Below the pieces are notes generated by a model, which was not told the origin of the DNA, did no database searches, and was given only the letters and a program-made list of their open reading frames with translations. 64,000 nucleotides of DNA from Lunularia cruciata (lineage: Eukaryota > Streptophyta > Marchantiopsida > Lunulariales > Lunulariaceae), in the NCBI GenBank assembly GCA_948567375.1, contig OX419755.1:20042517-20106516 (forward strand), read 5' to 3'. The position numbers and the translations under genes are program-made. How positions within the stretch are numbered: position 1 is the stretch's first letter; each line of letters starts with the position of its first letter. Of this stretch, positions 13,101-25,260 are shown one piece after another.

Positions 13101-14779
13101 ATAATCCAGAAGTTGCTTCCACAGCTTTTAACAGACGGGCAAAGTTCGCCTCATCCCTTTTCTGTAAGTGTCCAAGTTGGTTGAAATTTGCATGAGTTTC
13201 AAGAGACTGCAAAAAGACTCTAAAGCAAGGGGTTACAGCACCCGAGACTCTTTTATGCAGCAGGCCACCTGATTGAAAGAAAACAGCGGGCAAATCTCAC
13301 TAACCTCCTGAGGAGTGTTGAGTCTCAAGGTCGAGCTGCAGCATAAGAACTTCATAGAAGTTATCAAATAGACAGGAGAGCAGCGGTACGATCCAACACA
13401 TCTTCGTCCAGTTACGACAAGGGCATATGTCCCTGCATTCAACGCAAAATCAGCCCTGGGATGTAGAGGAGAACTTCATCTCTGAGATTTTATGCAGCTC
13501 CTGTAACCATTCTTTCTTCACAACTAATCATCTTCATCAACAAATTGGAAGAAGCACAATGTGTCGCAACCACAACGGATTGCTATGCTTGAGTCGATTC
13601 CTACAGCTCGACCTATAGCTACGCACTGAAGTACTGCGATCCGTTGAGGTTGCTCAAGATTATCCATTCAAAAGAAGCTCAACCCAACGTGGGTTCGGTA
13701 ACCCACGATTGAGTTTGTCATAGTGAGATGTTGTCACCTCATCATTATTTCGTTGCCTGGGAATGAGCACTACAATCATTTCCCAAGTAGAAACAAAATG
13801 AGATTTCTCTGCCCGATCGAGGTTGAAATGTACCTGCCAGAAGCCTGACAACTCCCACTAGACCAAATATGCTCACTGCTTTGGAAGATTGACCGCCACA
13901 AGAAGTGGGTAGCTGACCTGAGCACCACCAACTCATGTAAGATTTGACAACACTAACTCGGAAGAATGTCAAATAAGTGTGGGCAATAGAAAGTAACCAT
14001 TCTTGTATATGATTTGTACCCATGGCATAGAATGTCAGTGGCGCCTCGGAAACACGCAAAGACAGACAAGTCGTTCAGAAACTACTCGTATCGTCCAAAG
14101 TATATTATACCCCGGAGTCGAGGATTACAATGATCTAAGGGGCAAGTAGAGCATCTCAAGTAAACTGTAAGCTCGTTCCGACTCGATCAGGGCACAGATA
14201 AAGAACACTTGATGGAAGAAAAAGCAGAAGCGAAGAAAAAAAGAAAGCAATATATTCGTCATGCATTACGATCTACGTTTTCATGTCTAGGACAACGAAA
14301 GTTGTTTTCACCACAAGAGATAGCGGACGCGACTACTTGCAGTTTGTCATTTAGGACCTCCACATCTATATGAATACATACGGGAAATGGGAGCAGAAGC
14401 CGTTCGAAAAACGGCAGATCCAGAACCCACGAAGCGCATACGAAGTGCACTTCAAATATAAGCATGAATGTGTGCAAATCGAAATGAATAGCAACTCAGG
14501 AAATGGAAATATATGAGTACAGAGTTTGTTTAATAACGGAACCACCAGTGAGGGAAGTACTTTAAGTTGGTTTACACTCCATCAATCAACGATTGCAAAC
14601 CACATTTACGACCCAGTCAAGAAAAGGGTCTCACCTAACCACTCTAGGTCGCCACTTTCGCGGTTGATTGACAAAAATCTTGAGGTATGAGCATCTGTAG
14701 GCTCAAATATTACTCGATCCGGTAACTCCCAAAGCCTCATACGATCGCAAAGTTTGGGGTCTCCTCCAAAGACCCCCAT
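7185..14779 (-). CDS. SAC-domain phosphoinositide phosphatase, RHD4/SAC6-8 type
   Basis: Twenty exons, minus strand: 14779-14635, 13917-13834, 13432-13305, 13161-13070, 12819-12762, 12467-12411, 12291-12238, 11867-11798, 11221-11115, 10921-10835, 10423-10346, 10195-10125, 9878-9780, 9578-9482, 9216-9108, 8976-8904, 8667-8574, 8152-8066, 7735-7669 and 7312-7185. They sum to 1,785 bases, or 594 residues, the usual size of plant SAC6, SAC7/RHD4 and SAC8. Family blocks run in order: RLWELPDR near the start, [88 protein letters not shown] and [13 protein letters not shown]. The catalytic CX5R motif is [16 protein letters not shown]398 to R404. [20 protein letters not shown] follows, then two C-terminal membrane segments (about 531-550 and 559-578). 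Family members dephosphorylate phosphoinositides such as PI4P; RHD4 is reported at endomembranes and controls root-hair growth. MGVFGG is the first in-frame ATG. One intron uses a GC donor. Exons 7 and 8 have the least certain borders. Confidence 0.95.
10469..10527. repeat. Near-perfect hairpin in a SAC-gene intron
   Basis: Arms of 24 bases (10469-10492 and 10504-10527) pair with one mismatch around an 11-base loop. The hairpin lies in the intron between the exons ending at 10835 and starting at 10423. It could be a miniature foldback element or a small-RNA precursor. No transposase or recognised terminal motif accompanies it. Confidence 0.7.
10922..11114 (-). other. GC-AG intron of the SAC phosphatase gene
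   Basis: The upstream exon ends ...TATGTTCAG at 11115 and the next bases are GCACGT, not GT. The only nearby GT donor would break the frame of the conserved [11 protein letters not shown] junction. The acceptor is TGTGCAG. The junction V-Q-V-R-G matches the family, so a minor-class GC donor is the simplest reading. Confidence 0.75.
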
Positions 14780-17596
14780 CTCCCTGACGTGATTCCCCCC
14801 TTTGTCGGACGAGTTGTTCCTGGTCCACAAACAGATTACCACGATACCGTAGAAAACCTCGACGAGGTCAGTGCAAGGCACTGGACATGGTGCAACAGGG
14901 GCATCTTCATATGTCACTTGAGCTTCAACAGGTACTGTACAAGATCGGTAAAATTTACAGCGGTAGGCAAGACCGGAAATCACAAATCATATTTTCTAAC
15001 CAGGAGCCCCAATTGTGACGGTTAAATCGAAAGTACAATATTAATGATGATAATCGTAATCATAATTATTGATCTTCAGTCCCAGTGTGGAGGTATGGAG
15101 TTCATGCAGCATCTGTGAGAGTGGAAACAATGACATACATCTGGGCAGATAAACCTAATAGATTCGTTTCTCCTTACACACAAACACAATAACTCCTACT
15201 AAACTTAATTGATTCAGGTATGCTCGGTGTCAAGAAAAGCTTCCATTTTGGAAATTACGCAACAAATCAAGAAGAAACTCTCATCTCAGCAAAATCCCTC
15301 CTTCTAAATGTACAAAAAACAAGCCACTGATATATAACCGAGTTTCATTGCGCTCAATGCACTTAAACCCAGTGACCCCTCCAATGTTCTCAATCTTCAC
15401 TCGACAATACAAATTTCAGTCACAATTATTGATCTAAACCTGCAGCACAGTACTACCTCCAGCATGCCAACCGGTGCTCGGAACAGCTTCCCGAATTGTC
15501 CACGAGTGCGGAACGATTAAGATTTTTAACGAGATCTACTACATCAAGCAGCACTTTTACCTTCACCATCCAAAAACCATTTCTGGAACATGCAGAAACA
15601 CTGCCAACACAAATATCCTGTTCAGATGACGGTAACAGGATATGAGATTTACATTGGAATCACTCCAGTAGTTGTCAATGCAATTGAGCCTCCAACCAGC
15701 AGAGATTGACAAAAGACGTTAAGTACTCCAATTCAGTGCGTTGGAGATGACAGAAACTGATAGAGACGAGATCTGAAAATCGTTAATCGTTAATCGTTAA
15801 TCGTTGAAAATTAATGGAACTGTCTCCGCGCAACGTACGAGGAAAGTTTGAGCTTTGCGCTCTCTCCCTCTCGCTCTGTCTCTCTCTCTGAGGCCAGAGG
15901 CCAGCTAAGCAAGGTCCGAGGTCTCACCTCCCCCTCCCCCTGTCTCTCTCGAATCGGCTACGAGACGAACAATCAAAAGGAGAGAGGTGGCATCTATCTG
16001 TGGCAGAAAGATCCGAGCTCTCACTAACATAACATAATATGCAGCTGGCGTCTGAAATCAAATTAGGCAACAACAAGGAGCGCCGGAAGTTAGGAGAGGA
16101 AAAAGTACTAAGGAAGTGCTGCTTATGTACGGATGCTGCAGCTAATCTGCAATATACTCTCTATAATTCCTGCCTTCCCTGGTCACTTTCCTGCTCCTCC
16201 TTCTCTCTGCTCTCTGCTGTGCGCAAAACTTCTCTCTTGTGAATGCCAAAGAATGGACTGCTGGAGTATGTTCGGGGAAGGAGAACGTGTAAGGCGGTCA
16301 CATACAGAACCCACTGGAAGGCGCACGTCAAGGTCCTACCCACTCATGGCCTCTTATGACACGTCCCCAGGACTCTACCATGCTCTCACCCAATTCGGTC
16401 TTGTCTCCTCGGCCCCGTCAGGCTCACCAGGATACCTCATCAGCTCTGCGCGCCACACAGACCACATTTCCCAAAGTGCTTTCTGCACAGATCACATTTG
16501 CAAGTGACTTTTCCTACCACGTCATGTGGTTTCTATCCCGCCGCCGGTGACTCGGCGGTGAGGTAATACGAGCTACCGGGAAAATTAATGTCGCTAGAAT
16601 CCGGCATTGGTGGTCGGTCGGGAGGTTTCATACATGTTCTTCGTCGAGGGCGAGCAGATCCTTTCGAATACTTAATTATTTATCGTTGAAGAAAGCTCCC
16701 AGGTGTTAGGTAAAAAGACCCATCTTATCAATGTAAGTCTTTGATACATTCAATTTTCTACTTTACCATAAATAGTCTGTTTCACATTTTCCAGATTGCA
16801 TTAAAAGAGTATAATGATCAAATGTCCAGTCAACGATCACGTTGGACACTTTCTTTTCCCCAAAAGATCCTCATATTTTAACATCTCTTTGAGACTCACT
16901 ATGCTAAAGACCACCATTTTAGCTAGTGATAAACATCTACCTCCTGATTTTGATATAATATTGGATATTTAGAGATACTTCCATCAAGGACAAATCATTT
17001 TATAAATTCTTTCCACGTTGCGGTTCGATTCTTCTACCGATTCAGATTTTCCGAACTCGGCTCCATTTCTCGGGATTTTCCAAATTCCATCCTCCATATC
17101 CTGGGATATTCATAAACCTACAGTTGTATGTGGATGGGAAGTCGAAATATATCCATTTTCAACTTTCAGATCAGCACATACAGACAATAAATTTGGTGTG
17201 TGGAGTCCTGCGAGATATCTACAAGGAACCTGAAATGGTAACACTAGCCAGAAACAGAAGACTTTCGGGGAATATACTACACATTTCTTCTGGTCGGTAC
17301 ACATATGTTTCTCGGCAAGCGAACATGGTCGTCACTTTAGTCAACTTTCCTGCTTTAAGCACTTCGTAGCTCGAAAGTTGTGGCGGTGCTTTCGTTTATA
17401 TATTGTGACCGGACATGGACAAGGTCCCGAAAAAGTCTCCCAGAGCAATGGTCCGGTATTGGGAGACCTCCGCATATCGCAATCCAATCTGTGCTCGTTC
17501 AACGCAGTAAGAGACAAATTTCGTATTTAAGCATGGACAAATTGCACTTCTCCAAAGGGATTTACGTGCTCAACTAGATATGTACGTAGCTTATAG
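14780..17596. promoter_or_regulatory. Upstream flank of the SAC gene, with GA/CT-rich tract
   Basis: No gene is visible. A pyrimidine-rich tract lies at 15860-15890 (GA-rich in the sense of the SAC gene). A short tandem of CGTTAAT (about 3.6 copies) lies at 15781-15805. Both are typical of plant 5' untranslated or core promoter DNA, and the SAC transcript may start near 15.8-16 kb with a 5' intron. From about 16.6 kb the DNA becomes AT-rich and featureless. The promoter assignment is inference. Confidence 0.4.
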
Positions 17597-17610
17597 AGAT
17601 CCAAACTACT

Positions 17611-17729
17611 ACTCATCGGAGTAGGCGACGACGTCGGATATAACAAGAAGGACGGGAAGACCCCATGAAGCCCCCATGAAACATAGGGGGTAAATGGCCT
17701 AAGCTCCAATAGTATCGGTAAGGGGAACA
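17611..17729 (+). repeat. Dispersed short repeat, copy 1, with direct repeats
   Basis: The core GAAGACCCCAT with upstream AACAAGAAGGA matches the other copies in this window. The 3' part (GGTAAATGGCCTAAGCTCC) matches copy 2. The copy is flanked by AGATCCAAACTACT (17597-17610) and a 13-of-14 match (17730-17743), read as a target-site duplication. It is the most diverged of the longer copies. Confidence 0.65.
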
Positions 17730-18254
17730 AGATCCAAACTATTCAGAAGGTAGCGCAGGAATTGTACCCTGTTCTTACAAGGAGAAAGTCTAGTGATGAT
17801 ATTCAACTCTTCTCTTTACTTACCTAGATCTTTGCAAAGTGCTAGACACAACATATCATGCTGCTCTACACCCTACTTGCATCATTAACAACAGCAAGTG
17901 ATTAAACCGTTTTGTGATGCATGTGATCGGCCTTCATATCTATTGTACTTTGTGTTCGATGCGAAATTGTGAGTAAAAGTCCAATTTTACCTCAGATGGG
18001 TCGCGATGAAGAACCTGCTGACTTATGCTTGTGAAGCATTCGTGGTGGAGATTTTACGAGAGAGAAAACGGAGGCCATGTTTATTGGTGGCCTGTTGTGT
18101 CCATGCGAGCTTGAGGGTCGTTAAACTCTTAAGCTAGCAATCAAAGTAAACCATGGGACAAAGAGAAACACGGTCGCGTGTTTCAGCAACTCACTGTTGG
18201 GAACTTACTCCGTGGGCCTTTTACTGGTTTACTTTCACCTGATTTTACTTTATC

Positions 18255-18362
18255 GAGAGAAAAAGACGACCGCATAGCGCATAGAGAACACGAAGGATGG
18301 GAAGACCCCATCAAGCCGTACAAGGGAGAGACGAAAAAGGTAAAATGCGGCTAACTCCCAAT
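18255..18362 (+). repeat. Dispersed short repeat, copy 2, 16-bp direct repeats
   Basis: This 108-bp segment contains GACGACCGCATAG, then GAAGGATGGGAAGACCCC, then GTACAAGGGAGAGAC and AAAAAGGTAAAATG. It is bracketed by identical copies of CTGATTTTACTTTATC (18239-18254 and 18363-18378). An exact 16-bp duplication is the signature expected of target-primed retroposition. There is no coding content. Confidence 0.8.
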
Positions 18363-18378
18363 CTGATTTTACTTTATC

Positions 18379-19375
18379 CGGAACACGTCATTCTTCCAGG
18401 AGACGAATAGCCCTGTCAATAGTACGTCGGAACGTACTGTGGCTCATGATCCATCTGTATTGTGCGCATGCGATTCCGGTGGACAGTCGATGAATTTTGG
18501 GACGGGTTCCCATGAAACGCGCTTCAGTCCAAACCAGAGTGTGACCTGGGTTGGGTTTTGTGAACCCGATGAAAATGACATCTACTTTGATGATTTGCGC
18601 GATTCATCTGCGCGGTAACCACGTACTAGGAGTGCGCCTGCGCCGAGTCTAAGGCAGCCAAATTCAGAGTTATAGGCCATAAGCTTGGAAAGTGGTATAT
18701 ACAGATGGAAACCCCCGATAAAAAAAGTGACACATTAGTCAATGCTATTATTTCTTCTGTAGTGAGATAGTACCAAAAAATGTACTTACCTACCAGTAAT
18801 AGATTGGTCAATTGTTGTCATATAGTTTTAACATCTTATATCTAAAACCTTCCTATCCTAGCATCTCGATTTCACTTTAAACATGCTATATGTAAAACCT
18901 TGATAGGCATTGACATGTTGAGGCACTTAGATTTATGCTTTGGGAACCTTTAACCCTCTCGGCTGAAGCCACAAGCAGCAACCAGTCAATTAGCATAATA
19001 ATGTTTAGTGGAATGTGTTTGTTCAACAACAAGAGTAAACTAAAACACTTCATTATTGCAAGCGACACATTAGGGGGTTTTAGATATGCAATTTACGGGA
19101 TCAGCAAATCTCCCGTAAGTGTTTGGACGGGGACCCATGAAACCGAAATGGAGTATTTCGAAATGTGCCGCTAAGAATTTAGGGTTTGGATTAACTTTTT
19201 ATCTGATGCAAGTTTTGAATTTCGGTTCTTGTTGTCTATGGGACATCCAGTTGCCCATAAACTTTTATGGACCTTTGTTTCATGACTCGTTAAGCTTTAA
19301 AAGGGTTACGGAGTACCTCCCGTCAAATTCAGGTATCCTTCTTCCACACCCCGTAACAATCAATGGGACCTCCTA
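18379..19375. other. AT-rich intergenic DNA
   Basis: I see no gene, repeat or RNA here. Reading frames are short and unlike any protein family I recognise. Confidence 0.5.
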
Positions 19376-20289
19376 ACAATAGGGGGTTTCAAAAATAGTT
19401 ATACTAAGTTTCATAACTTTTCGTATAGATTGTTACGAAGCGTTGACTAAATGGGTACGGTGTGTGACCCGGAGGTAGAAAAGGTATTGTTACGGAGTTT
19501 GGGACAAGTTATTATTAGCACACGCCGTATGAGGTGGTTCGTAGAAAATAAGGGATAACTAATTTTTGTTATCACTCCGTAGTGCATTGATTGCACATTA
19601 GCGTTAATAAAGTTATCGTTTAGGGTTAGAATGAAAGTGACGGCCACCAAAGGGAGCATCCAGGATGTTTGAGAACACCCATGGGAATGAAATGACGAGC
19701 GGCAACTCGGCACATTTTTACCACCGAGGAAGATTGGAAGGAGCATGAGGGGAAAGATTTGAGGGCATGCAAAAGTTGACCGCACGATGAAGATTTGAGA
19801 GACCCATAGCCAGAGGTGGAAGGGGGAGTCAATTTTTTTGGAGTGGGAAGACTTGAGTGCGAGCAGTGGGAAAGTTAGAAGGAGGAGTGGTTTTGTTTGA
19901 AGTGTTACTCTCGATTTCATTATTTAAAAAAATTGTCTTTTGTACGAGTATATATACCCTTCTTCCCCCTTGAGCGATGAAATGAAATTCATGAACTTGT
20001 TTTCTTGTTACAGAAAGAAATGATGAAATGGTTTTTTTTTCATCGAGAAGAGTGTCATGCCATTTGTAGTGCCGCATCTAGATGCTCGGACACTAGAGTT
20101 CTAGTGATAGTAGTTAGAGTTATTTTAGCAGTTTCTCGTAGACTACTTTCCGACGGTCAGATTTCGTGTTTGGGGCACTGACTTCACAGTGGGGCCCACC
20201 GTCACTTTGCACCGTTTGCATCGTTGAGTGCACCGTCAGTGGGATTGTTAGGGTTTTAAAGCTAGCTCGAGTCCAGGGGATATAATTTC

Positions 20290-20315
20290 GAAGTGAGCTC
20301 TAGAGAGCTCACTTC
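20290..20315. repeat. Perfect palindrome, 12-bp arms
   Basis: The arms GAAGTGAGCTCT and AGAGCTCACTTC are exact reverse complements around a two-base AG spacer. The palindrome sits about 450 bp before the transposase coding region, where a regulatory or transposase-binding hairpin could lie. Its function is unknown. Confidence 0.7.
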
Positions 20316-20739
20316 TTTGATGTTGAGCCTTCGAGTTCCTGGCTATGGTGGACAGAGGCCGGCGAGCGTCAACTGGATTCTCTATGCTTGAGTGGGTGTG
20401 GCTTGACTATAATCAGTGCCCAGTTGTTGGCAGTTTATAGAGTGACAGATCAAGTATTGATCTAAGTTGAGTTGAGTTGAGAGTGGTAAGCAATCTGATT
20501 ATTGTGGCACTTTAGAGTCTATGTATGACTTATGTGTGAGTTGTGCTTTTCTATAGTGTATGATGTTGACAGCGATGTATGTTGTGTAGCGATGTATATA
20601 CGCACGACAAGAAAGATGTCCCTTTGCCAAGAAGAGAGATGCCCCTTCGTTGATAAGAGTTATCCGCGGTGATTACAAATTGAGTAATGTCATGCCGAGA
20701 GGGAGCACTCATTTAGAACTAACCATAAATATTAGAAAA

Positions 20740-22048
20740 TGTATTCAATGGATGATTCGATTAGATTTGGAGATATTGCTACAAGGATTAGAAGACGGAG
20801 ATGAGGAATTAGGAGAGATTTAGATATGCTAGAATGTTTTATTAGTGGATAGGAGTATGCACATACTCATCAATACTTGGAACCCCGTGTTACTTACCCT
20901 CATAGTAGAGAGTTTTTGAAGTAGTATTTTAGAAATCTAGATACTAAGGCCTTTCGCCAGCTTACTAGAATGGATGGTGATTCTTTTTCAACATTAGTGG
21001 ATTTGATTAAGACTCATGATTTTTGAGAAAAGGTACCAAAGAGAGCAAACACCTGTGTGGATCCAAGTTGCACTAGCATTGGATAGATTTGGGCATCATG
21101 GCTATGGAGCTTGTGTTGCATGGGGTTTAAATATTTGGTATATTAGTGTTGGTTCAACAATTATTTTTACTGATAGAGTTATGATAGCCATATTAGATGT
21201 GATGAGTAGTCAAGTTGCTTGGCCCGAACTTGAGGAGAGGAGGAAGATATCCACTGTTTTTGCAAAGAAAGGTTTTCCTAGTTGAGTTGGTTTGGTAGAT
21301 GGAACATTGTTTCCTTTTGCAGCCCGATTAATTGTGGACAGGAAAATATATTACAGCCGCAAGTGTTCATATTCTATAAATGGCCAAGTTATTTGTGATG
21401 ATAAAATGAAAATTGTAAATTTTTCCGGAGGTATCTTTTATGTTATGTGTTGTTTTGTTAGGTATTTTTGCAATGCATTTGTGATCCTTTTTGTATAGTT
21501 TATTAAAAGTATGGCCTTTTTCATTTGCAGGAATGCCAAGGTCATGTCATGACATGACTTGTTTGAAAAAATCATCACTATTGAATGATTTGAACCTAAG
21601 AGTGAGTTGTTGCACTTTTGAGGCAAAGGAGTACCTTTTAGGTGATTTGGGTTATGTACCCATGCATCACCTAGTCCTTGCTTTCAAGCAAGCTCGCTCA
21701 GAGGACAAGCAGGAGTTTAATAAATATTTAGCAAAGGCAAGAGTGATAAATGAGCATTGTATAGGAGTATTGAAAGCTAGATGGCATTCTCTTTGTGAGC
21801 TAAGAGTGCAATTGAAAGACAATAGTAGAAATGCTTATTTGTTAAAGTGGATATTGATGTGTATTATTTTACATAATTTTTTAATCAATAGGTCTGACCT
21901 TTGGTCAAAGGACGATGGCGGATTTATAGAGGAAACTCAAATTGATTCAGAAATATCCTTTTATGGTATAGAACTTGGTAGAGAAGAAAGTAGATCAAGG
22001 GTGATGCAACATTGCCTTGATTATAACAATGATGATATACACGATTGA
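20740..22048 (+). pseudogene. Decayed PIF/Harbinger (HARBI1-like) DDE transposase
   Basis: Reading rightward, the translation gives a helical N-terminal part (FRQLTRMDGDSFSTLVDLI), then GYGACVAWGL. The nuclease core carries the first Asp in LVDGTLFPF, then YSINGQVICDD, the second Asp in SCHDM, YLLGDLGYVP, and the third acidic residue in ARVINEHCIGVLKARW, followed by MCIILHNFL. The DDE triad is therefore present. An intron is likely at about 21431-21531 (donor GTATCT, acceptor TTTGCAG), restoring SGG-MPRSCHD. The copy is dead: in-frame stops occur, including TGA at 21283, and the frame shifts near 21020. Wording such as NEHCIGVLKARW resembles the Harbinger branch also common in fungi and oomycetes rather than the rice PIF branch. 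That comparison is from memory. Confidence 0.8.
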
Positions 22049-23059
22049 TTGAGATTCCATATAATGAAAAATATATTCTTTTAGTTATTCATCTCACATC
22101 TCATAGTCTGGTAACTTAGACCATGAGTCTTTATCTTAGACCATGAGTGTATCTTGATGTAATATTGGGATAAGAGTTTGAAGGATGCAAAAATAATTCT
22201 ATGAAGCTTAATCTTTACATTTGTAAGGCCTTTGTTTACATTTACAAGGTGTGGTGTTTAGCAAGTTTACACTTGAAAGTCACTTGTCGGATGTTATTGG
22301 AAAATAATGTGCCGTTGTTGCAGACACCATGAGATGGCGCTCATACATGTTGGGGGCCACTCACAAACTTAAAAAATGCTTTAGGGTCATCGAGTGACAC
22401 TTGCCGGCACCAGTCGATGGTGCTCATAGATACTGATGGACATTGGGTACCGCACTACAATATGCACAAATATTAAATGCACTCGTAGGTGTTGGTAGGC
22501 ACTGCAATGCTTGCTTGCACTGGTTGGCGGCTTGGAGTGCCGCATGTTGCCGCTTTGGATTTGAGTTCTTTTGATTGAAAAATGAAATTTTTCCCCCAAA
22601 GTGTACATTTAGGATGTTTGGTATTGACTTTTTTTTGCAACTGCCTGGGTTATATAACCTTCTTCTTTCAATTCATGTCATTCTTGTGGGTGTGGAGAGC
22701 CTCATTTGTGAGTGTGGGGTGTTGGAACGAGAAAGGGTCATTTTTCAAGGGTGTGTGTGTGTGAGTTGTTCAAAGGAGAAAGAGCCATTTTGAGAGTGGG
22801 ATGTTTGGAAGGAAACATAGTCACTCGAATAAGGCAAAGTGGCTGAAGCCCAACTCAAAGGAGACCAACTAAAGCCTAACTCAAAGGAAACCAACTTGCT
22901 ATGGGGAGCCTAGAAGAGTTGGGAATTTGTGGGGCCAGAGAGTTTGAATTTTGAGAGTTTAGTTGAGAGGAAGAATTCTATTCACATTTCTAATTGAATG
23001 AGTGCTTTGGAGACTCTAGAGAAACAACAAGGAGAGATTGAGAAGAGAGATAAGGAGAG
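22049..23059. other. Transposon-flank DNA without a gene
   Basis: This AT-rich stretch follows the transposase. It contains no open frame I can support. Its later part (about 22.8-23.1 kb) is purine-rich, with runs such as GAGAGATTGAGAAGAGAGAT, resembling the untranslated leader of a transposon. Confidence 0.4.
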
Positions 23060-23486
23060 CATTTGAGAGATTGAGAGAAAATTCAATTTCAACCATGGCA
23101 GAAATCTGGGGATACAAAAAGATAGTTGACGGGCCCGACATGAGAAATACTCAGGAAGGAGATTGGCTCATAGCATTCCATAGCATTCCATAGCATTCAA
23201 CACCAAGCCAATTTCATCAAGTGGTGTTGGCTGGACAAACATCAGATTCAAACTATTGTTTCTGGAATTCAGGAGATCAATCTAGATGTAATGGTGCTCA
23301 AAATAACTCTTGGACTTCATTATCCATGGCTAGAGGTATTCTTCAAACCTTCTTCATTGTTTGCTCTTCATTCCACCTCAAGATTTTCATAGATTTTCAT
23401 TTATTTTAGGTTTATTGCTTCCAAATCATCAACGCCTCTCAACACCTTCCAATGCTTCTCGTAGTGCCTCCTAGCAACCACTTGTG

Positions 23487-23750
23487 CCATCCAGCACCAT
23501 CTCCTAACCCTAAACCCCTGCACGCAAGCGCCTTCCTACGACCCTCACGGCACTTAGCGCTTCCGTGGGGCTGTGCGCGGCTCCTCGTATCTCCCTTCCT
23601 ATCTTGCAGCACCTACCAGCATCCTCCCACGCCATCCAGTGCCATCTCCAAACCTTAAACCCCTACCTACAAGCACCACCCCGTGGCCCCGCATGGCATC
23701 CAATGCTTCCGCAAGGCTGTGCACGGCTCCTAGCATCTCCCTCATGGTCC
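23487..23750. repeat. GC-rich tandem duplication, about 145-bp unit
   Basis: Two units start CCATCCAG at 23487 and 23632. They share CCATCTCC, TAAACCCCT, GCTTCCG, GGCTGTGC-CGGCTCCT and ATCTCCCT. This C-rich block contrasts with the AT-rich surroundings. Divergence between the units is roughly a quarter of positions by eye. Confidence 0.65.
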
Positions 23751-25097
23751 CACATCGCCATCTAGCACAACTGCGCCTGCGGGCATCTACGCGTGGCATC
23801 GGCTGCCCTCCTAGCGCCAGGGTTGGAAGCGCACCCCCGCACCTCGAGCAACTCCTAGGCGCAAAAATCAACGGCAACCAGTGGCAACCCACAACACTTT
23901 TCACATTTTGACTGTCTGTGGGCGTCTTTGAGTGGCATCGAGCGGCACCCCCTAAGCTTGAGTCCTTAGGAGAGAAGTTTGAGCTGATTTCTTTGGTGGG
24001 TTTTCCAAGTCCTTCCATGTACACAGTTTGTGAGTTCATGGGACAAGGTCTCTTGCACACTTTTGGTAAGAGGTAGGCAGTTTCAATTGACTGCAAATAT
24101 AGTTAGAGATGCACTTGCCATGCCAAGGGAGAGGACACCAAGACGGAGGACAATTCCTTACACAACGGTTTCAGATGATGTCCACAAAGGGACAAGGTTG
24201 CAAAAAGATATCTTGCAAGCCGATGTGTATATCCTACATTTTGAGTTTTCTTCCAGTTGATGGGTGCACTTACTATTAGGCCCAAGATTGTACATGGGCA
24301 TTTGGTACTCAACACCAAGACCAAGTTGAGGAGATTTGGTGTGGAGGATTATGATTGTGGAGAGTTAGCTTTTAGAGCTATCATTGCAGAGGTGGGGAGT
24401 TTGCAAAGCCAATTGAGGAGTCCTAAGGGGCGTAGGTTCAGAGTCACCTTCCTTGGATAGATACTCACGCATCTATTTGTGGAGAGAGGTTTCATTCTAG
24501 AGGAGGATGTGACGTACATGAGTGATGGAGAGGTGGAGATTATACATGAGAGAGAGCATGAGGATGATCATGAGGATGCAGATAGCTTGGATGAGGACAA
24601 GACTATTGATGATGGGGAGGATAAGGGAGAGGATGAGGATGGTGAGTGATTGATTGATTGATTAGGTTTGAGTTTTTTCATATATATAAAATATATTATA
24701 TATATTTATATTTCATATATTTGTATGTTGGAAAACATACAAAGTTCATTGTATATACCATTATTGGATTTAATAAATGAGTTCATTTAAGAAGCTTGAA
24801 TTAATGAACTTGTGAACTTGTATATTTTTAAATTCAAATATGAATTTTTATTTGATAGATAACTAAATGTACCACTTGTGAATAGGTGTTCAACATATTT
24901 GTGTTGAGACACAACCCTTACCCTTTGTTGAGATAGCTCCTTTTCACTCTTCTTCCACTTCACCACTTTCTCCATCTGCGGAGGGAGTTGGTGACCCCAT
25001 GCATTTCAGAGTACCTCCACCTCCTTCTTGTTTGGTTGACATCACTCGCATTTTAGATGATTGTGTTCGAGTGGCTAAGTGTAGAGAGAGAAATCTC

Positions 25098-25260
25098 CTT
25101 GAGCGTGAGAGTAGACTAGAGAGTGTAGAGGAGAGAGAGAGAGATTAGTGCTTGAGCGTGAGAGTAGATTGGAGAGTGTAGAGGATAGAGAGAGATTAGT
25201 GCTTGAGCGTGAGAGTAGATTGGAGAGTGTAGAGGAGAGAGAAAGATTAGTGCTAGAGCA
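25098..25260 (+). repeat. 51-bp coiled-coil minisatellite, three units
   Basis: Units begin CTTGAGCGTGAGAG at 25098 (53 bp), 25151 (51 bp) and 25202 (51 bp). Each 51-bp unit encodes 17 residues, LERESRLESVEERERLV, a charged heptad-like helix. The first unit has two extra bases, which shifts its frame relative to the others. A related short repeat, encoding VEESESSLA, follows at about 25481-25550. Confidence 0.85.

Noticed and set aside
23500-23520. Telomere-like CCCTAAACCC
   Set aside because: Only about one and a half units within a C-rich duplicated block.
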